Part shown: positions 1 through 12,800 of the stretch, piece after piece
Layout: each line of letters starts with the position of its first letter
How positions within the stretch are numbered: the first letter of the stretch is position 1
Origin: Aquila chrysaetos chrysaetos
Lineage: Eukaryota > Chordata > Aves > Accipitriformes > Accipitridae
Direction: 5' to 3'
DNA length: 64,000 bases
NCBI RefSeq assembly: GCF_900496995.4
Contig: NC_044008.1
Location: forward strand, 13,711,276-13,775,275
Made by a program: the position numbers and the translations under genes
Notes under the pieces: model-generated
What the model was told of the DNA's origin: nothing
The model's input: only the letters and a program-made list of their open reading frames with translations
Database searches by the model: none

Positions 1-769
1 GGACTTCAGCTTGATTTGATATACAATATATGCTGCCAAGCAGAATTTGTTTTAATTTTTTTTTTTTATATTTTGAAAATTTAAAGCATGGTGAAAATTA
101 CCAAGAATAAGTTTTGATTTGAATAGTCTTAGAAGTGCCACAAACAAAATTGTTTTATGTTATTACCAATAAGCTAGAAAGGATGTGTATTATGTTTCTT
201 TTCAAAGGCAGCAGGCTAATGGTGTCATCTGAGCTTGTGAAATATATTTAGCGTTCAAACAATTATTTCCTAAGGCAGAGCTGAAATCCTTTTTCCAGCC
301 TGCAGCCAGATCACTGGAAGCTGTGTTTGGTGATGTTCGATGTTTCTGTGCTCCCAAGTTGGTGAGGTTTGGAACACCAGCCTTAAATCTTCCAAGGGCC
401 ATAGCATTCCCTTTCATTCTTGTACAGACATCTCTCTTCCTGGCCCTACTGCCTATAACTAAAACGAGTTTAGAACCAAAGTGAGAGAGGCACTTGGCTT
501 ATGCAACGGCTTGTGGGCTGTAAATTGGCCACATTTCAGCTTTATCCCATGTGTTAGTTCTAAAAGGAAAAAAAAAATCTTTGTTCTCTTTCTTGCCTTG
601 CTTTCTTGGAATTAGATAATTAACTGCCTGTTTATAGGACAGGGAAGTGTGTGAGGATGTGTGTCAAGGGGCGGGGGGGGAAGAGGAGAGGGAGGTAGGA
701 AAAAAATAAAAACAATGTTTAACTTTGTGTATATTTACATTGCCAGTGCTGATTTGTTTTCATCCATAG
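1..769 (+). other. GSAP intron upstream of the first visible exon
   Basis: No exon, RNA gene or named repeat was recognised. It holds T-rich runs (about 51-67), an A9 run near 569 and a G-rich tract at 668-694 on the + strand. The missing GSAP exons are not here, so they lie further left. Confidence 0.7.
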
Positions 770-826
770 GGAAATGAGAGAAATACTCACATTGGATTGT
801 ACGATCTTCAAACTAAACAAAATGAG
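770..826 (+). CDS. GSAP: GSAP exon 3
   Basis: Acceptor catccatag, donor gtgaga; phase 0 to 0. Encodes GNERNTHIGLYDLQTKQNE, close to the human segment containing GLYDCQTRQNE. First GSAP exon in the window; the preceding exon ends left of position 1. Confidence 0.92.
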
Positions 827-3800
827 GTGAGAGCAATGCCAGGCTTCTCCCTGGTGAAGACAGTGCTGTAATGTTTCAGATTTTGATGCCTTGCAAAACA
901 CTTAAGTTATGTCCTTAAGGAGTATATGCTCATTTGAAACGAAGGAGAGACCAGAGAAGGTATTCGAATGATGCTCAGTAGTATTAAGATGCAGAACATT
1001 ACAGAACATCTGAATGACGTGGGAGTAGTAAAGCATTGTGTCTGCAACCTTTTTTTCTAAACAACCAATTCAAGGCCTTTCCACTCTTCTTCACACTGAA
1101 CATGTATGCTAAGTAAATGTTTGGGGTTTTCTTTGTTATGTGTGCATCCTCAGTCTGTTTGGTGCTACCATTTGTAAGAAATTATTCTAAAACTGAATGT
1201 TTTGCAATTCAGTGGCTGGAGTCATGATAATGGGCCTTTACAGGTGTCCCTATAACAGTATGAAATGGGTGAAATTCTGTATTTACATAAAGGTCTGCTG
1301 TGCTGCTCTAGTGGCAACTTAGAGCTCAAAAGAACCAGTAAGAAACAAACAAATGAGTAAAAGGAGAAGTGATATAATTGAGGCTTGAAATATGGTTCTT
1401 CTTGCTGTGAAATGATTTGTTTTAAAAATTAATACGGTGTACTGGTCAGCAGTGTTTTCCTAAGGAGGAGTCATCAGATGGTTTTCTTTATATGGTTAAA
1501 AAAAATAATTTATTAGCATTAATGTGTTTCTCTATAGCACCTCTATATGTTTGAGAGGGATCTACACATAATCAGCTGTTCGGTCAACAATGAAAGGACA
1601 CTATTGGGTAAATATGTGTTTTTTCATTAATTTTTTTGTGTGTGTCATGGTAAAGATTGTTTAGTTTAGGAGGATGATACATTTGGGTCTAGAATTACTT
1701 AGATCTATTTTGACCCATATGTTGCCCACAGCAGTCTATGCATTTCAGTGGATCCATCACCAAATAATGTAGGTAACAACATAAAGACACAGCTGTAACG
1801 ATATTGCTGTTTTAATAAAATAAAAATCTGAGACACACTGACCCTTTGTTCACTTCCCCCTCCTGTATTTATACATGCCTCCTACATCTAGAAGAGCTTC
1901 TGTTGTTCCTTTAACATAGATGTTTTTGGTAAAAAAATTGGTGATGCTTGTTCTTCGAGAATGTTTAATAAGATTAATATCAAATATGCATGCTCACTGT
2001 GGTTGTGTTGGTTTTTCTTTTTTTTTTTTCCCCCCCTTAGCGGTCAGCTTCCGTCAATATACAGAGGAAGAAAGAGTAAGTCGGCTATTACAGTCAGGTA
2101 CTACAAGTGGATTGTTTTAATACTGTTAGAAATACTGTACCCTTTTGCTTTTTTTCCCCACATAATTTCTGTTTAGAAAACAAAATTGTGTATTAAAAAA
2201 GAATGTTATCTAAAACATGTTCTTTTTGCAGTATCCAAGTATTTAACCTTGCTTATTGAAATTCATCCCATTAATAATGTGAGAGTCCTAAAGGCTGTGG
2301 ATAGCTGTGTTCAAGTACAGGTAAATTATTCAACTAATTTAAATACAAACCTTTTTAATCCACTGTGCTGGAGAGAAAAAGTGGTTGAGTGCAGAAATAT
2401 CGCATGTTATCTTGCAACTGTTACAGAGATGGTGTGCCTGTGTTTCTTCATTGAATGAAAAAAATTAGAAACATCATAAAATGTTTGATGTAGAATATTT
2501 CTCTGACATGAAGGCTACTTTTTTATTTCTCTTGAATCCTCCAAAGCTTGCAATTATAGTGATTGGTGACTATTAGTCTGTAATAATAGCTATTTTTATT
2601 AATTAAATATCATTAGTGTGCCTCTCTTAATTTAAAAATATGTACATATCCAGCTTAAAAAAACCCCACATTATAGATAAGTGTTCTAAAATACTTTGTT
2701 TATTTACTTTGTGAAACTTTCTGTATAGTTTCTTTATCCAGTTGAAGGCAGAAATAATTCTACAGAGAGTCGCCTCTTGCTAGTTTCAGAAGATAAATGT
2801 GAGTTAATATTTTGAAAGTACATTGTCATTCTTTTACTTTAAGATGACCGTTTTAGATTATATTTTTGGTAGACTTTTATTGGAGGAAAAAAAAAACGGG
2901 GAAAAAAAAGGGCATGAGCTATTCTGGGTAGTCCAAATGTCTTTTAAAAACTGTATAATTTAATGGGATTTTTTTTTTAACATGTTAGCAGAATGGCCAG
3001 CTTTGAAATTACTTGCTTAGTTCATGCATTCATCAGTTATCTTTATTTCCAAAAAAGCTGAAATAGACTTTTATAGTTGTCTATATGAATTCAGAGCAGG
3101 TCAATTGACTATGAGAGATGGATTGTGATTTAACACATGACAAGTGGGGTAAGAATAGGATAATAGTTCCTTCGATTCAGCTAACTTTGCATGTTCAGCC
3201 TATTCTAATGGGAGGGAATGGATAGAGGTGGATACTTGGCAAAGGCTGTTTATCCCTTTTACCTTTCAGTCTTATTACAGAGTGAGATCGCTTTTCCCAT
3301 CTCTTTGGAGAGGCCCATCTTCTCTGCTAAGCGAGACACCAACCTTTAGGTAGCTGGACTTGGGTGGGCAGAGTTCATATCCTAATACGCTCACATAGTG
3401 CTGTGAACTGTATCAGAAACATTTATACCATCTGCTGGGTGAAACTTGCACCCTTTGCACAGGCAAACTACCAGTAACTTTTAGGAATTTTGCATGGGAA
3501 AGGACCATGAGGTGGTGTTCATGCTAGGAAGTGGAACAGGGCTAGGGTGTAGTCTCAGGCACGGGCATGCAGCTCTGCATGCTCTTTGTAAGTGTGCTCC
3601 TTGGCTTGGTTTGGCATGTTTCAGTTAACACTCTCCCTGACGGTGCTGTGGTGATGTGGGCAGAGAACTGTTTCCAGAGGGGTGGTATGGCTGAAGCCAC
3701 CCTCAGGTCAGTAAAGGAAGAGAGTCCAGGTCTCTGCATAGGCACCTGTGTTCATGTATCACAGATTTCCTCTTACACTGAGTTGATATTTCCTGGCCCT

Positions 3801-6800
3801 AATGTGTTCTTATAGCATTCCAAGAGGTGAGATTTGTTTAATAAGCTGTATAAAAGCATATAAAAATGTATGTTTGTAATGATTTTTTTTTTACATATTT
3901 TAAAGATATCGAACAATTTGACATTCATGTTGCAGAAGAAGAACACAAAGTGGTAAGACTTGAAAAATCTTGGGTTTTGAGGTTTTCTGCTTTAATTGAA
4001 AATTTAAACATTTGTAATTTTGACTAACTGTTTTTGTAGTTGTATACTTGGGCAACACAAAGTATGTTGGAAGTATTGATAGTATGGCAGCTTATGCAGC
4101 TAAACACAAAGCTGATTGAAAAACCTGCATACCATGTAATCTGTGAGGAAAGTTACTCATTTTATTGGTTTTTGTTTGTTGCTGAATGTGTCTGGGTGTT
4201 AGAAGTTGGGAGTAAACATAGTGTATGTACATTTCTAAACCATTTAAAATCTTTGCAGTATCACCTTCCTAACTTTGCCTTTTGGGAGTCTGTGTGTCCC
4301 GGTAAAGGATTCATTTAAAAAACAAGCAAACAAACAAAAGACATAAAATTTAAATACACTCCAAGTACTGTGAATCTTCCAATCTCTTTTTCCCTTCATC
4401 ATCTTTTCCTGTTTTTAACATGAATCTGTTTTCAACAAATTGTGGATGTTCTGCTTAAAAGACTTATTATTAATAAACTTACATCTAATATAGTAAAGAA
4501 TTGTCACTAAAGCCAATGTTTTGCTTTATGGAGACAAGTGTAGGCTTGTAAGGAAAAAGTTAAGGTCCTGATTTTCAGTCACTTTGAAGTTCTTCATGGT
4601 TTTCTCAAAGTTTGTCGTTGCTTTTAAAGCAGGTGGATTTTATATACTAGACTACAGTAGTGGAGTAAAGACTAAGAGTGTAATCAGAAAAAACAGACCA
4701 ATCTGCTGTCCTTCTAACAAACAGATTTGTTTTGGTTGACATGGAATCTCCCTACATCTTTCAGGAGTGCATTTATACAACCCCGACAGTTTTCCACAAT
4801 TCTGGCCCTTTCCCTAGTGTCAGTACTCTCTATCACGTGGCTGAGACTTTGGACAGAAATCCCTTTTGTAGCTAACGCGTCTTCCTTCAATAGTTAACAT
4901 AGCTGGTTCTGAACTGACTGTGGCATTTCACTCGTTTTCACTTCTCTATGATGAAGAGTGCTGTCTTTTAATTTGTTCACTTTGAGCAGCTGAAGTGGTT
5001 GGTGAAGTTCTTGCAAGCAAGGAAATCTCAAATATTTCATAGTAGGTATACCCTGAAAACTGTGCTCCTGATCTCTTTAAAATGAGCACCTTGCACACAA
5101 CAAATGTGGACTTTGTGCAGCTAACAAGTAGCATATTCCCTCAAAGCACCTTACTATTTGTGCCTCTTGCGTCATTGCTTTTCTCTTTAAAGCACAGACT
5201 GTGCGTAATTGTTACAGAACTTTATTTGATGACTTCTAATGTTCTTTCTTTCCCTTTAGGTGATTCAAAACTCAGGTCAGCTTCCAAGAGCCAGAGTTGC
5301 AGATGATCTCATTTGGGCACAGTGGGATATGATGGAACAAAGGCTCTTCTACATTGTTCCAAAGGTGAGATGAAAGTCATTCTAGTAGTTTTGTTCCTGC
5401 CTGTCTCATGACAGTAAAATTTTTGAGTGTGTGGGGTAATAATAGTGTGAGTTTGTTTTTCATTATAGTAGTCTGTCTTGTTCCTGCCTCAAATAACCTA
5501 AAGCAAAAGCTAGACTTGCCTTAACTGGTATTTATGTATAGTAAATTGCAAGAAGACTGGTGGTCTCAGTGCTTTCTATAAAAAAGGGTGGGTTTGTTAG
5601 GTTTTTTTAGCTTTAAAGAGGCCTTTTATTCAAAAGGATCTAAATCTACCAAAAACTGTCATGAGTATAATGCCTCTGATCTAGAAAATTCACATGTAGA
5701 AAGTATGTTGTATACAGACTTACTGAGTGACTAAATGAGGGCAGGTTCTTGGCTAGAAATGCTGAAACTCTTTGGGTTTTTTTGTTTTGACTGGCAGACT
5801 ATTTGCACTTGATGTATTCTATGTAAATGAAAATTGATTTTTCTTAACTCTTCTTAGCCACCAAAAATATGAGTGTTAGGAAACAACAGGAAGTGAACTG
5901 TGATGGAGAAACATATTCCTGTTTTTGTTTCTGAGATACCCTTTTTGAACTGACCAAAATAAGATACTGTTCCTTTTGCCATATAGGTAGTTATGGAAAA
6001 CATTTTTTTAACTTTCTAGAATATGTGTGTGTATTTGAGATATGTAATGCTGTGCTTCAGGTGGGGGCCCACGCAATTATAGATGATTGTCAGATAATGA
6101 TCTGGCACAGGAAGGAAGCATGTCATAGTGCTATTGTGGGGGGTTATATGTGGTTTTTAAAGTCATCTTTGTCCCCTAAGTTCTGCATATTTGTTAGCAA
6201 AGTGGGTTGAGTGTGTAGAACGCTGTGGAGTATCCAGTCACTTTTCAGTCTATATGATATGCTTTCTATTTTATCAGTTACAAAATACATCCTCTTAATT
6301 CCAGGAATCAAGGAGTACTTTAAAATGTGTCCAGTTTTATCCTGATGAAAGTTTTAACTCAATAGTAAGTCATTAGTATTTTATTATACAATGGTTTTGA
6401 GTTGGATGTAATTATGTGTTCTAGGCACTGATACAGAGATGTGTTTCAGTGTCTTGTTCTTGGAACTTTTGCAGAGGGAAACTGGGGTTTGTTTTTCCGT
6501 TTTTTTGTTTGTTTGTTTGTTTTTGTTTTTTTTGTTTTTTTTTTTCATTGTATTCTTTTCAAGAATATATTCAGTCAGATTCAGGTTGTGCCACGGTAAG
6601 GTTACTTCAGTGGAATTGCATAGCTATTGACCTAGAAGTAAGTGACATTCATGACCTTATGTTGATCTTATACTCAAGTATTGAAAAGCAGGGTTATCAA
6701 ATGCACTAGACAAAGAAACCACATACTAACTTTGTGTCAGTTTTAAGTGAGACAGGACAATCTGTCATGGTGAAAGTACGGAGAAGAGAACATAAAAATT

Positions 6801-9800
6801 ACAACTGTTGAACCTGTAATTGTTACTAGGCTTTTGTCCCAGTGGCTGAAATTTGCTCTAATGCAGGAGGTTATCTATCTCACAATTTATTTTCTTTTTT
6901 TTTAAAAGAATCTCTTTTATGTTTTGGGGGGTGATTAGAGGATGATAAATAAACTTTGTTAAAATGTTGAATCTAGTGAAATATGAGTTCGACATGTTTT
7001 ACTGGGCTGAAATATTAATCATAATATACTGACCTCACTAAATAACAGGTTTGTTTTAATTTTTGGTTAACAGCTGGAATCACACCTGGATATTTCTGTA
7101 AATGACACGCAATTAAAGTAAGGGGGTTTTATGTTTTGTTTTGCTTTTCTTTTAATATATAGCATAATGTTTTACAAACCTAAGTAAAATTTGTGTCTGA
7201 ACCACAGTATCTTTGTTTGCAGTTGCCTACATAGTACTGGAACATACAAATAATACGAACACTGTGTCCAAACCTCCAGTTCCTCTCATTTTCATCAGGG
7301 TCAGCTGAAAAATGTAATTTAATCCTTGACTGCTTTTTGGTGCCATTCTTAAAAATTGTCTGAAGAGCTAGCTATAGGTTAAATCATCCTTCCTCTGAGT
7401 ATTCTGTACCTATTTAAATTAAAATTTGTTTTAATCTAGGGCATGTCGTAGTGGTGATGTCAAAATTCCTGTCAAGGGAAGCTCTCCACTTTTAATTGCT
7501 GTTACATGTTTTACTGGGCAGTTAACCAGACCAGTAGCTCCTCTTTATAGCTTATGAGACACTGCCTGTACTCTTTTCTCTTCCAGCATGCTATTTCCAG
7601 GCAGCCTGCACTTTCAAAGGCTAAGATTAGTCTGATTCTGTGTCTACTGTGCACATGATTGCATCTGAGCTTGTCTCCTTAAGGCTCCCTTTTAATTGAG
7701 GAAAAACTAGTTAGGGTGGTCTGACTCTCAGTCGTAATTCACCTCATCCTCATCTATCTTCAGTCAGTTGAATTTATGTTCAAAAAGGGCCTGTTTCTCT
7801 TTATGAATAAAAAGGGAGGCCAAAGCTACTAGATCAGATATCAATAACTGAAGGTAGTTGAGTTCCACCCTGCTCAAACTGTAGCTCTCAGAATGTCTCG
7901 GTGCTATGCAGAAGGTTCAGTGTGGTGCTACTGCACATGCAGGTTGCCCTAAAGGGGCAGTGTATCCTCTTGCGGTTAGTACTGAAAAAATCCAACACTT
8001 GTAAAAGCTTCAATGCTATAATTTTTTTGTTGTTGTTGTTTTCCAAAACTATTGGAGAAGACCTAGGGGAAAATCCCTACAGGATCAATATCCTTTCTGG
8101 AAAAAAAAACCAAACCAAACCAAAGAAAACCCAACAAAAAAGCCAAAGCTTACTGACTACAATCTTCTCTTGCATGTTCTGCATGGCAAAAGTAGGACTT
8201 GTAGATTTTAAAGATATGTAAAACCATTAAAACACAGGCAGTACGAGACTGAAGAAGAATGTCATGGTATAACAAGTACCATGTGAGTGTGATTTTTTTG
8301 TGCTTCCTTTTCAAGCATTTCCACTGAAATTAGTGTGCTTAATTGCAGATTAAAATGTAGCTTTCCAGACATAAGAATGGCAGAGTTAGGCTGCAAAGCC
8401 TTTGAGTTCTCACATATGATGAATGTTAGGATTTCCAGTACTTCATCGGAACTTGCTTTCACTTCAAAGTATAGGAATGGTTGGACAATGCTGCAGTAAG
8501 TGAATATGAAGTTTTCAGGTGTAATCAAAATTGTTGGTTTCTGATAACAGTGTGCAGTCTTGGGATTCTCATTTGTAACAGCATTGAGCAGTTTGGTTAA
8601 AGCATAATTTAACTTGCATTAGAGAACATTTGATTATAATTTAATTAGTATGTGTTGATTACATAGTGACTGTTCTCGTGATCTGTGTTGTGATGAATCT
8701 GTGGATGAAGAAGTGATTTATTTAGTGATCTTTATTTGCTCATAGACTTGTGAATTTTGGATATGATCACTGTCAAGACCAAGATGTTGCATCTAAATCT
8801 TTGAATCTTCAGGTTTTTACAAGTAAAGCAGGTAATGAATATAAGTATTGTCAAAATGATCTCCACTAGTAATTACCATGCAGTGTAATCATAATTGATT
8901 ACTAAATTTCTTTGTAAAACATTATATATATATGGGGGGTTTTGTATGGGGGTTTTTTGTATGTGTGAGATTTTTATTCCTTTAGAGTATACTTGACACG
9001 TAACTGTCAAGGAGGGAGGAGAGGGAGAAGGCAACTGTGCACTATTTTGTTTGTTAAGTTTTTTTACCTTCTGAAAGCTGCATTCCAAGATGAGCTGAAG
9101 AGTACCTGGGGTTTTATATATCAACACCAACAATAAAACAGTCACCCAGAAATTTTCTGGTAGCCCATCTTCAAAGAACTGGTATCACACGCTTATATGG
9201 TGAAATATCTGGCTAATGTTGTAGTGTTTTCTGCTAGTTTCAGAGCACAGGTGGTACCAAAGCATGGTTTTGTATTACATTAGAGCAATTTAATGTTAAA
9301 GGTGATGAAAAATGCATTAAAAAGTAAATTCAGGGAAGGTTTTGGCTAGGTCTGTTTGTGTGTCTGACATAGTATATAATTGTGTTACAGAGTGGCCATG
9401 CGTAAATGGAGCATGTGCAATAGAGATTCTAAGAGCTTCATGTTGCTGTTACTATGTGATACTTAGAAGGTCCAAGTATGTGATACTAAACTTAGTATGT
9501 GATGCTTAAGGGTTTAGTATATGTATGATTCCTTAAACTTAAACCTAAAATGTACCTTAAACCTTTAGGATTTAGGAGTCTCCCTGCATCCTAATGCATG
9601 CCATGAGCTTTTTTTTTTTGTAATTAAAAACTGGTCTCAAGAGGCATCTGTTCATCAGAGATGCCTGTATTTTCAGCTTCTAAATTAGACCATACAGCCA
9701 AGCAGAGATTGTATCTGATTAACTTCTGAATAGTCTACAGAGTTGTACAGGGATATGACATGTTGCAGAAGTGGCTTTACATCTCACTTCTGAAGGCACG

Positions 9801-12800
9801 CTGCATGCACATGGATGAATTGCTGAGGTATTTGCCAGTTGCGTTGAAATGGCCATTAATGCAAATCAGGTGAAATACAGTTACCTTACACGGATTTTTT
9901 TACTTACCAATACAGACAGCACACTTACAAAGATTAGAGGGAAGGAATTAGAAATAGGGGAAAGCCAAGTTTCTATCTACCAAATATAGATTAGGCTACT
10001 TTGTTAGCAAGACAGACTACTTCTTATACAGACACTCTGTCCAATAATGGAAAATGTTATTGAGTTGTATATATATGTTTCCTTTTAAACCTATACTTCT
10101 CTAGGGTTTGTTCAGATTGAAGCACCTCCTTTTAGTTTAGGATGAAATTCAGTTTTCCTCCAACAAGGCAGCTGTTTGGTTACCCTGAAGTAAAATGTTC
10201 TTTTCTCTCTGGCCATGCAGTATTTAAATTCTGTGTGGAACCTTTCACACGCGCTTTTCACTGTGCTTAATGTAAAACACATAATTGGACAAATACACTT
10301 ACTAGATGAGATTGTATGTGGCTTTTCATTGAATGTTGTTTGAAACAGAGGATTACTTTACACAACCCATTTTGAGTAACTAACAGTTTGGAGCAAAGGA
10401 TTTTGGCCCTGAGACTGTACCTAGTTGTCGAAGAACACTGTGGGTAATCGCACTAAAGTTAGTTTCATTTTGTGCCTCTTGTTTGTCGTGGTTTACAAAA
10501 CTGGACTGCAAGCTCTTTGGGGCACAGACTATGCCTTCTGTGGAACTGCTAACATGCTTCAAATATTAATGCTAATATCCCTATTTGTACCATTTGGACA
10601 TCTCTGGCAAAGAATAATTGGCATAACTTCAAAATGGAATATTCCATGCAATTTCCCATTTAATAAAACTGTTACTGGTTACTGCCAATCTGAACACTGA
10701 ATGAAATCACTCTTCCTTTCTCAAACTTCCGTAGTAGAAGAAAAGTAGTTCTGTTCCTTATAGTCAGCACAGACAAAACGTCTCCAGATAAAAACCCCTA
10801 TGTACTTCTAGGTTAGCTGAGATCAAGCAGTTCTAGTCTCAGAATTAACTTTGTATGTCAAGAATTCAGTGGTTATTTAAACAACACTGGGCTGTTACAT
10901 TTTCTTTTAGCACTTTAGCAGTTCTTGGTTAAATTTGCTTGGTATTAAAAAAAAAAACGCAGGCAGTAAGATGACATAAACCCTGGATTACTGTCACCTA
11001 CCTTTACCTGCCTAAAAGTTAAGCATCTGGACTATATCTATAGAAAGAAATAGGCATCTCCAGAGGATGATTGCTTCTGTCCGTATTTCTTCATTTTCTG
11101 TATAGGAGTCTAAATGAGAGATGTTTGGATGGCTGAAGTTAGGTGAGGCAAATCACTCCTAAGCCAGTACAACTAGACAAAATGCCATGGTGCAATGTTG
11201 TATTTGAATTGTGATGCTCAGATGCCATGTCGAGATGTTGGTACAGCCTTGTGTCTTATGCTTCTGCATGAACAGAAATGAGGAATTTGAAGTTAAAGTT
11301 TCCTAGGTAAAAATTAATGTCTTCATAGGCGACTCTTACAATTTCAGTGGTATGAAGTTTATTTATCAAGTGGCAGAGTTGTAATTTTTTTTTTCCGTAA
11401 TTCTGCTGAATCTAGTAACTTGCTGTTACCCTGTATGAGTAGAACTTAATTTTTAAATGCTTCTTTTTTTTTTTTTTTTTTATCACTTTGTTGTGGTTGA
11501 GATCTTTTTTCCCTTTTATTTCAGAAAAGATAAGAGTCCATCCAAATATATCTTCATGTGAGTCTTCTCACCTTGTGGCATTTAGCTACAGCTCTTACTG
11601 TTTGCAAATGATTTTGAAATGGATAGTGTAGAAGACCTGGTTCTGCCTTTGCATGAAATGCTTACCTTATAGGTGCAATAGGACAACAAGCTTTCCCTGC
11701 ACCACTTGGTGCACTTAGTTATTTTAACTGTGCCTTTTCCTGTATAGTTTGTATACATAAACCTTTATTTTGTGCCTTTTTCTGTATACCTTGTATACAT
11801 AAACCTTTGGTTTTTTATAGAACAGTATCTGTATTAGTATTACTTTTTTTTTTTCTTTTAAGTGATAAACTTTCAGTAAAGGTAAAAGGTTTTTCGTCAT
11901 AGTTGTGGCCTAGCTGTCCCAACTGTATTGGGATAATGTGGTTTGGAAGCTGTTTATAACATGAATGCCAAAGCAGCTTGCCAAAGCATCAGAGTAAGTG
12001 GATTAACGTTTTTATAAGAGATGGAGAGAGGGCTACCATCCAGTGGAGTCAAAACAGTATCAGTCTGATTTAGAATTAGGGTGGGAGCGGGGAGCATTCC
12101 TGCACAGAGTACCTTGGCTGAAATAAGCTTGTGCCAAGGACTGACTTTTCTCCTAAAAAAGGAATTAACAGCTCTTTGGGCTGGAAAGGGGAGAAGTGAC
12201 TATCATTTCTAGTATGAGAAAGTCCTAGTAGTGTATCGTGCTGCTGCCAATATGAAATTACTTAGAAAGCAAACAAACTGTGTTTTTACTATGTTGTTCT
12301 GTGCATATTTGACAGTCCCTGAACAGAAAATATCTAGAGATTGAGGCAGTCTGTGGAGAGAAAGGCTTGATCAGTTTTCTGGCTGCAAGCATGATTTCTA
12401 CTGGGAAGGGCTAAAAATGTACTTCTTGAGAAGAACTGGCCATGTCAGAACCCAGGTTTCCATTGTGCCATATTGCCTCCTCTGTTCTCTCCTATTTTGT
12501 GTTTTGCTAGGTAAATGATGGTTAGAGATATGTAATATATATTTCTGTAATCTTTCCCTTTTTTGTGAGATTATTTTTAGTTTCTAATTTGAAATAGTCT
12601 TGATTTAGTTTTGTGCAGCATAAAGATGTCTAGGTATTCAGGTGGACAAGTCAATTTTCTTTTCCTTTTTTGTCTTTTTAGGAGGCTTGTGTGTGTGTTG
12701 TAGTCTAGCCTCTGATACTCCTGATGAAATAAGGTACTCCATATATTTTTTACATAAAGGTAAGATTAACCTGTTAAGTAATGCTTCATTTTGGAGAATG

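Larger units (their letters stand above)
8832..12681 (+). other. GSAP intron, 3.85 kb
   Basis: AT-rich intron without a convincing exon. It contains short direct repeats (9453-9507), a possible decayed L2/MIR-like tail (10498-10545), a T18 run (11464-11481) and a 42-bp tandem duplication (11729-11808). The open frames in it lack homology that I recognise. Confidence 0.6.

Noticed and set aside
8098..8135. (AACC)n-like stretch, aaaccaaaccaaaccaaag
   Set aside because: Short low-complexity sequence with no further structure.
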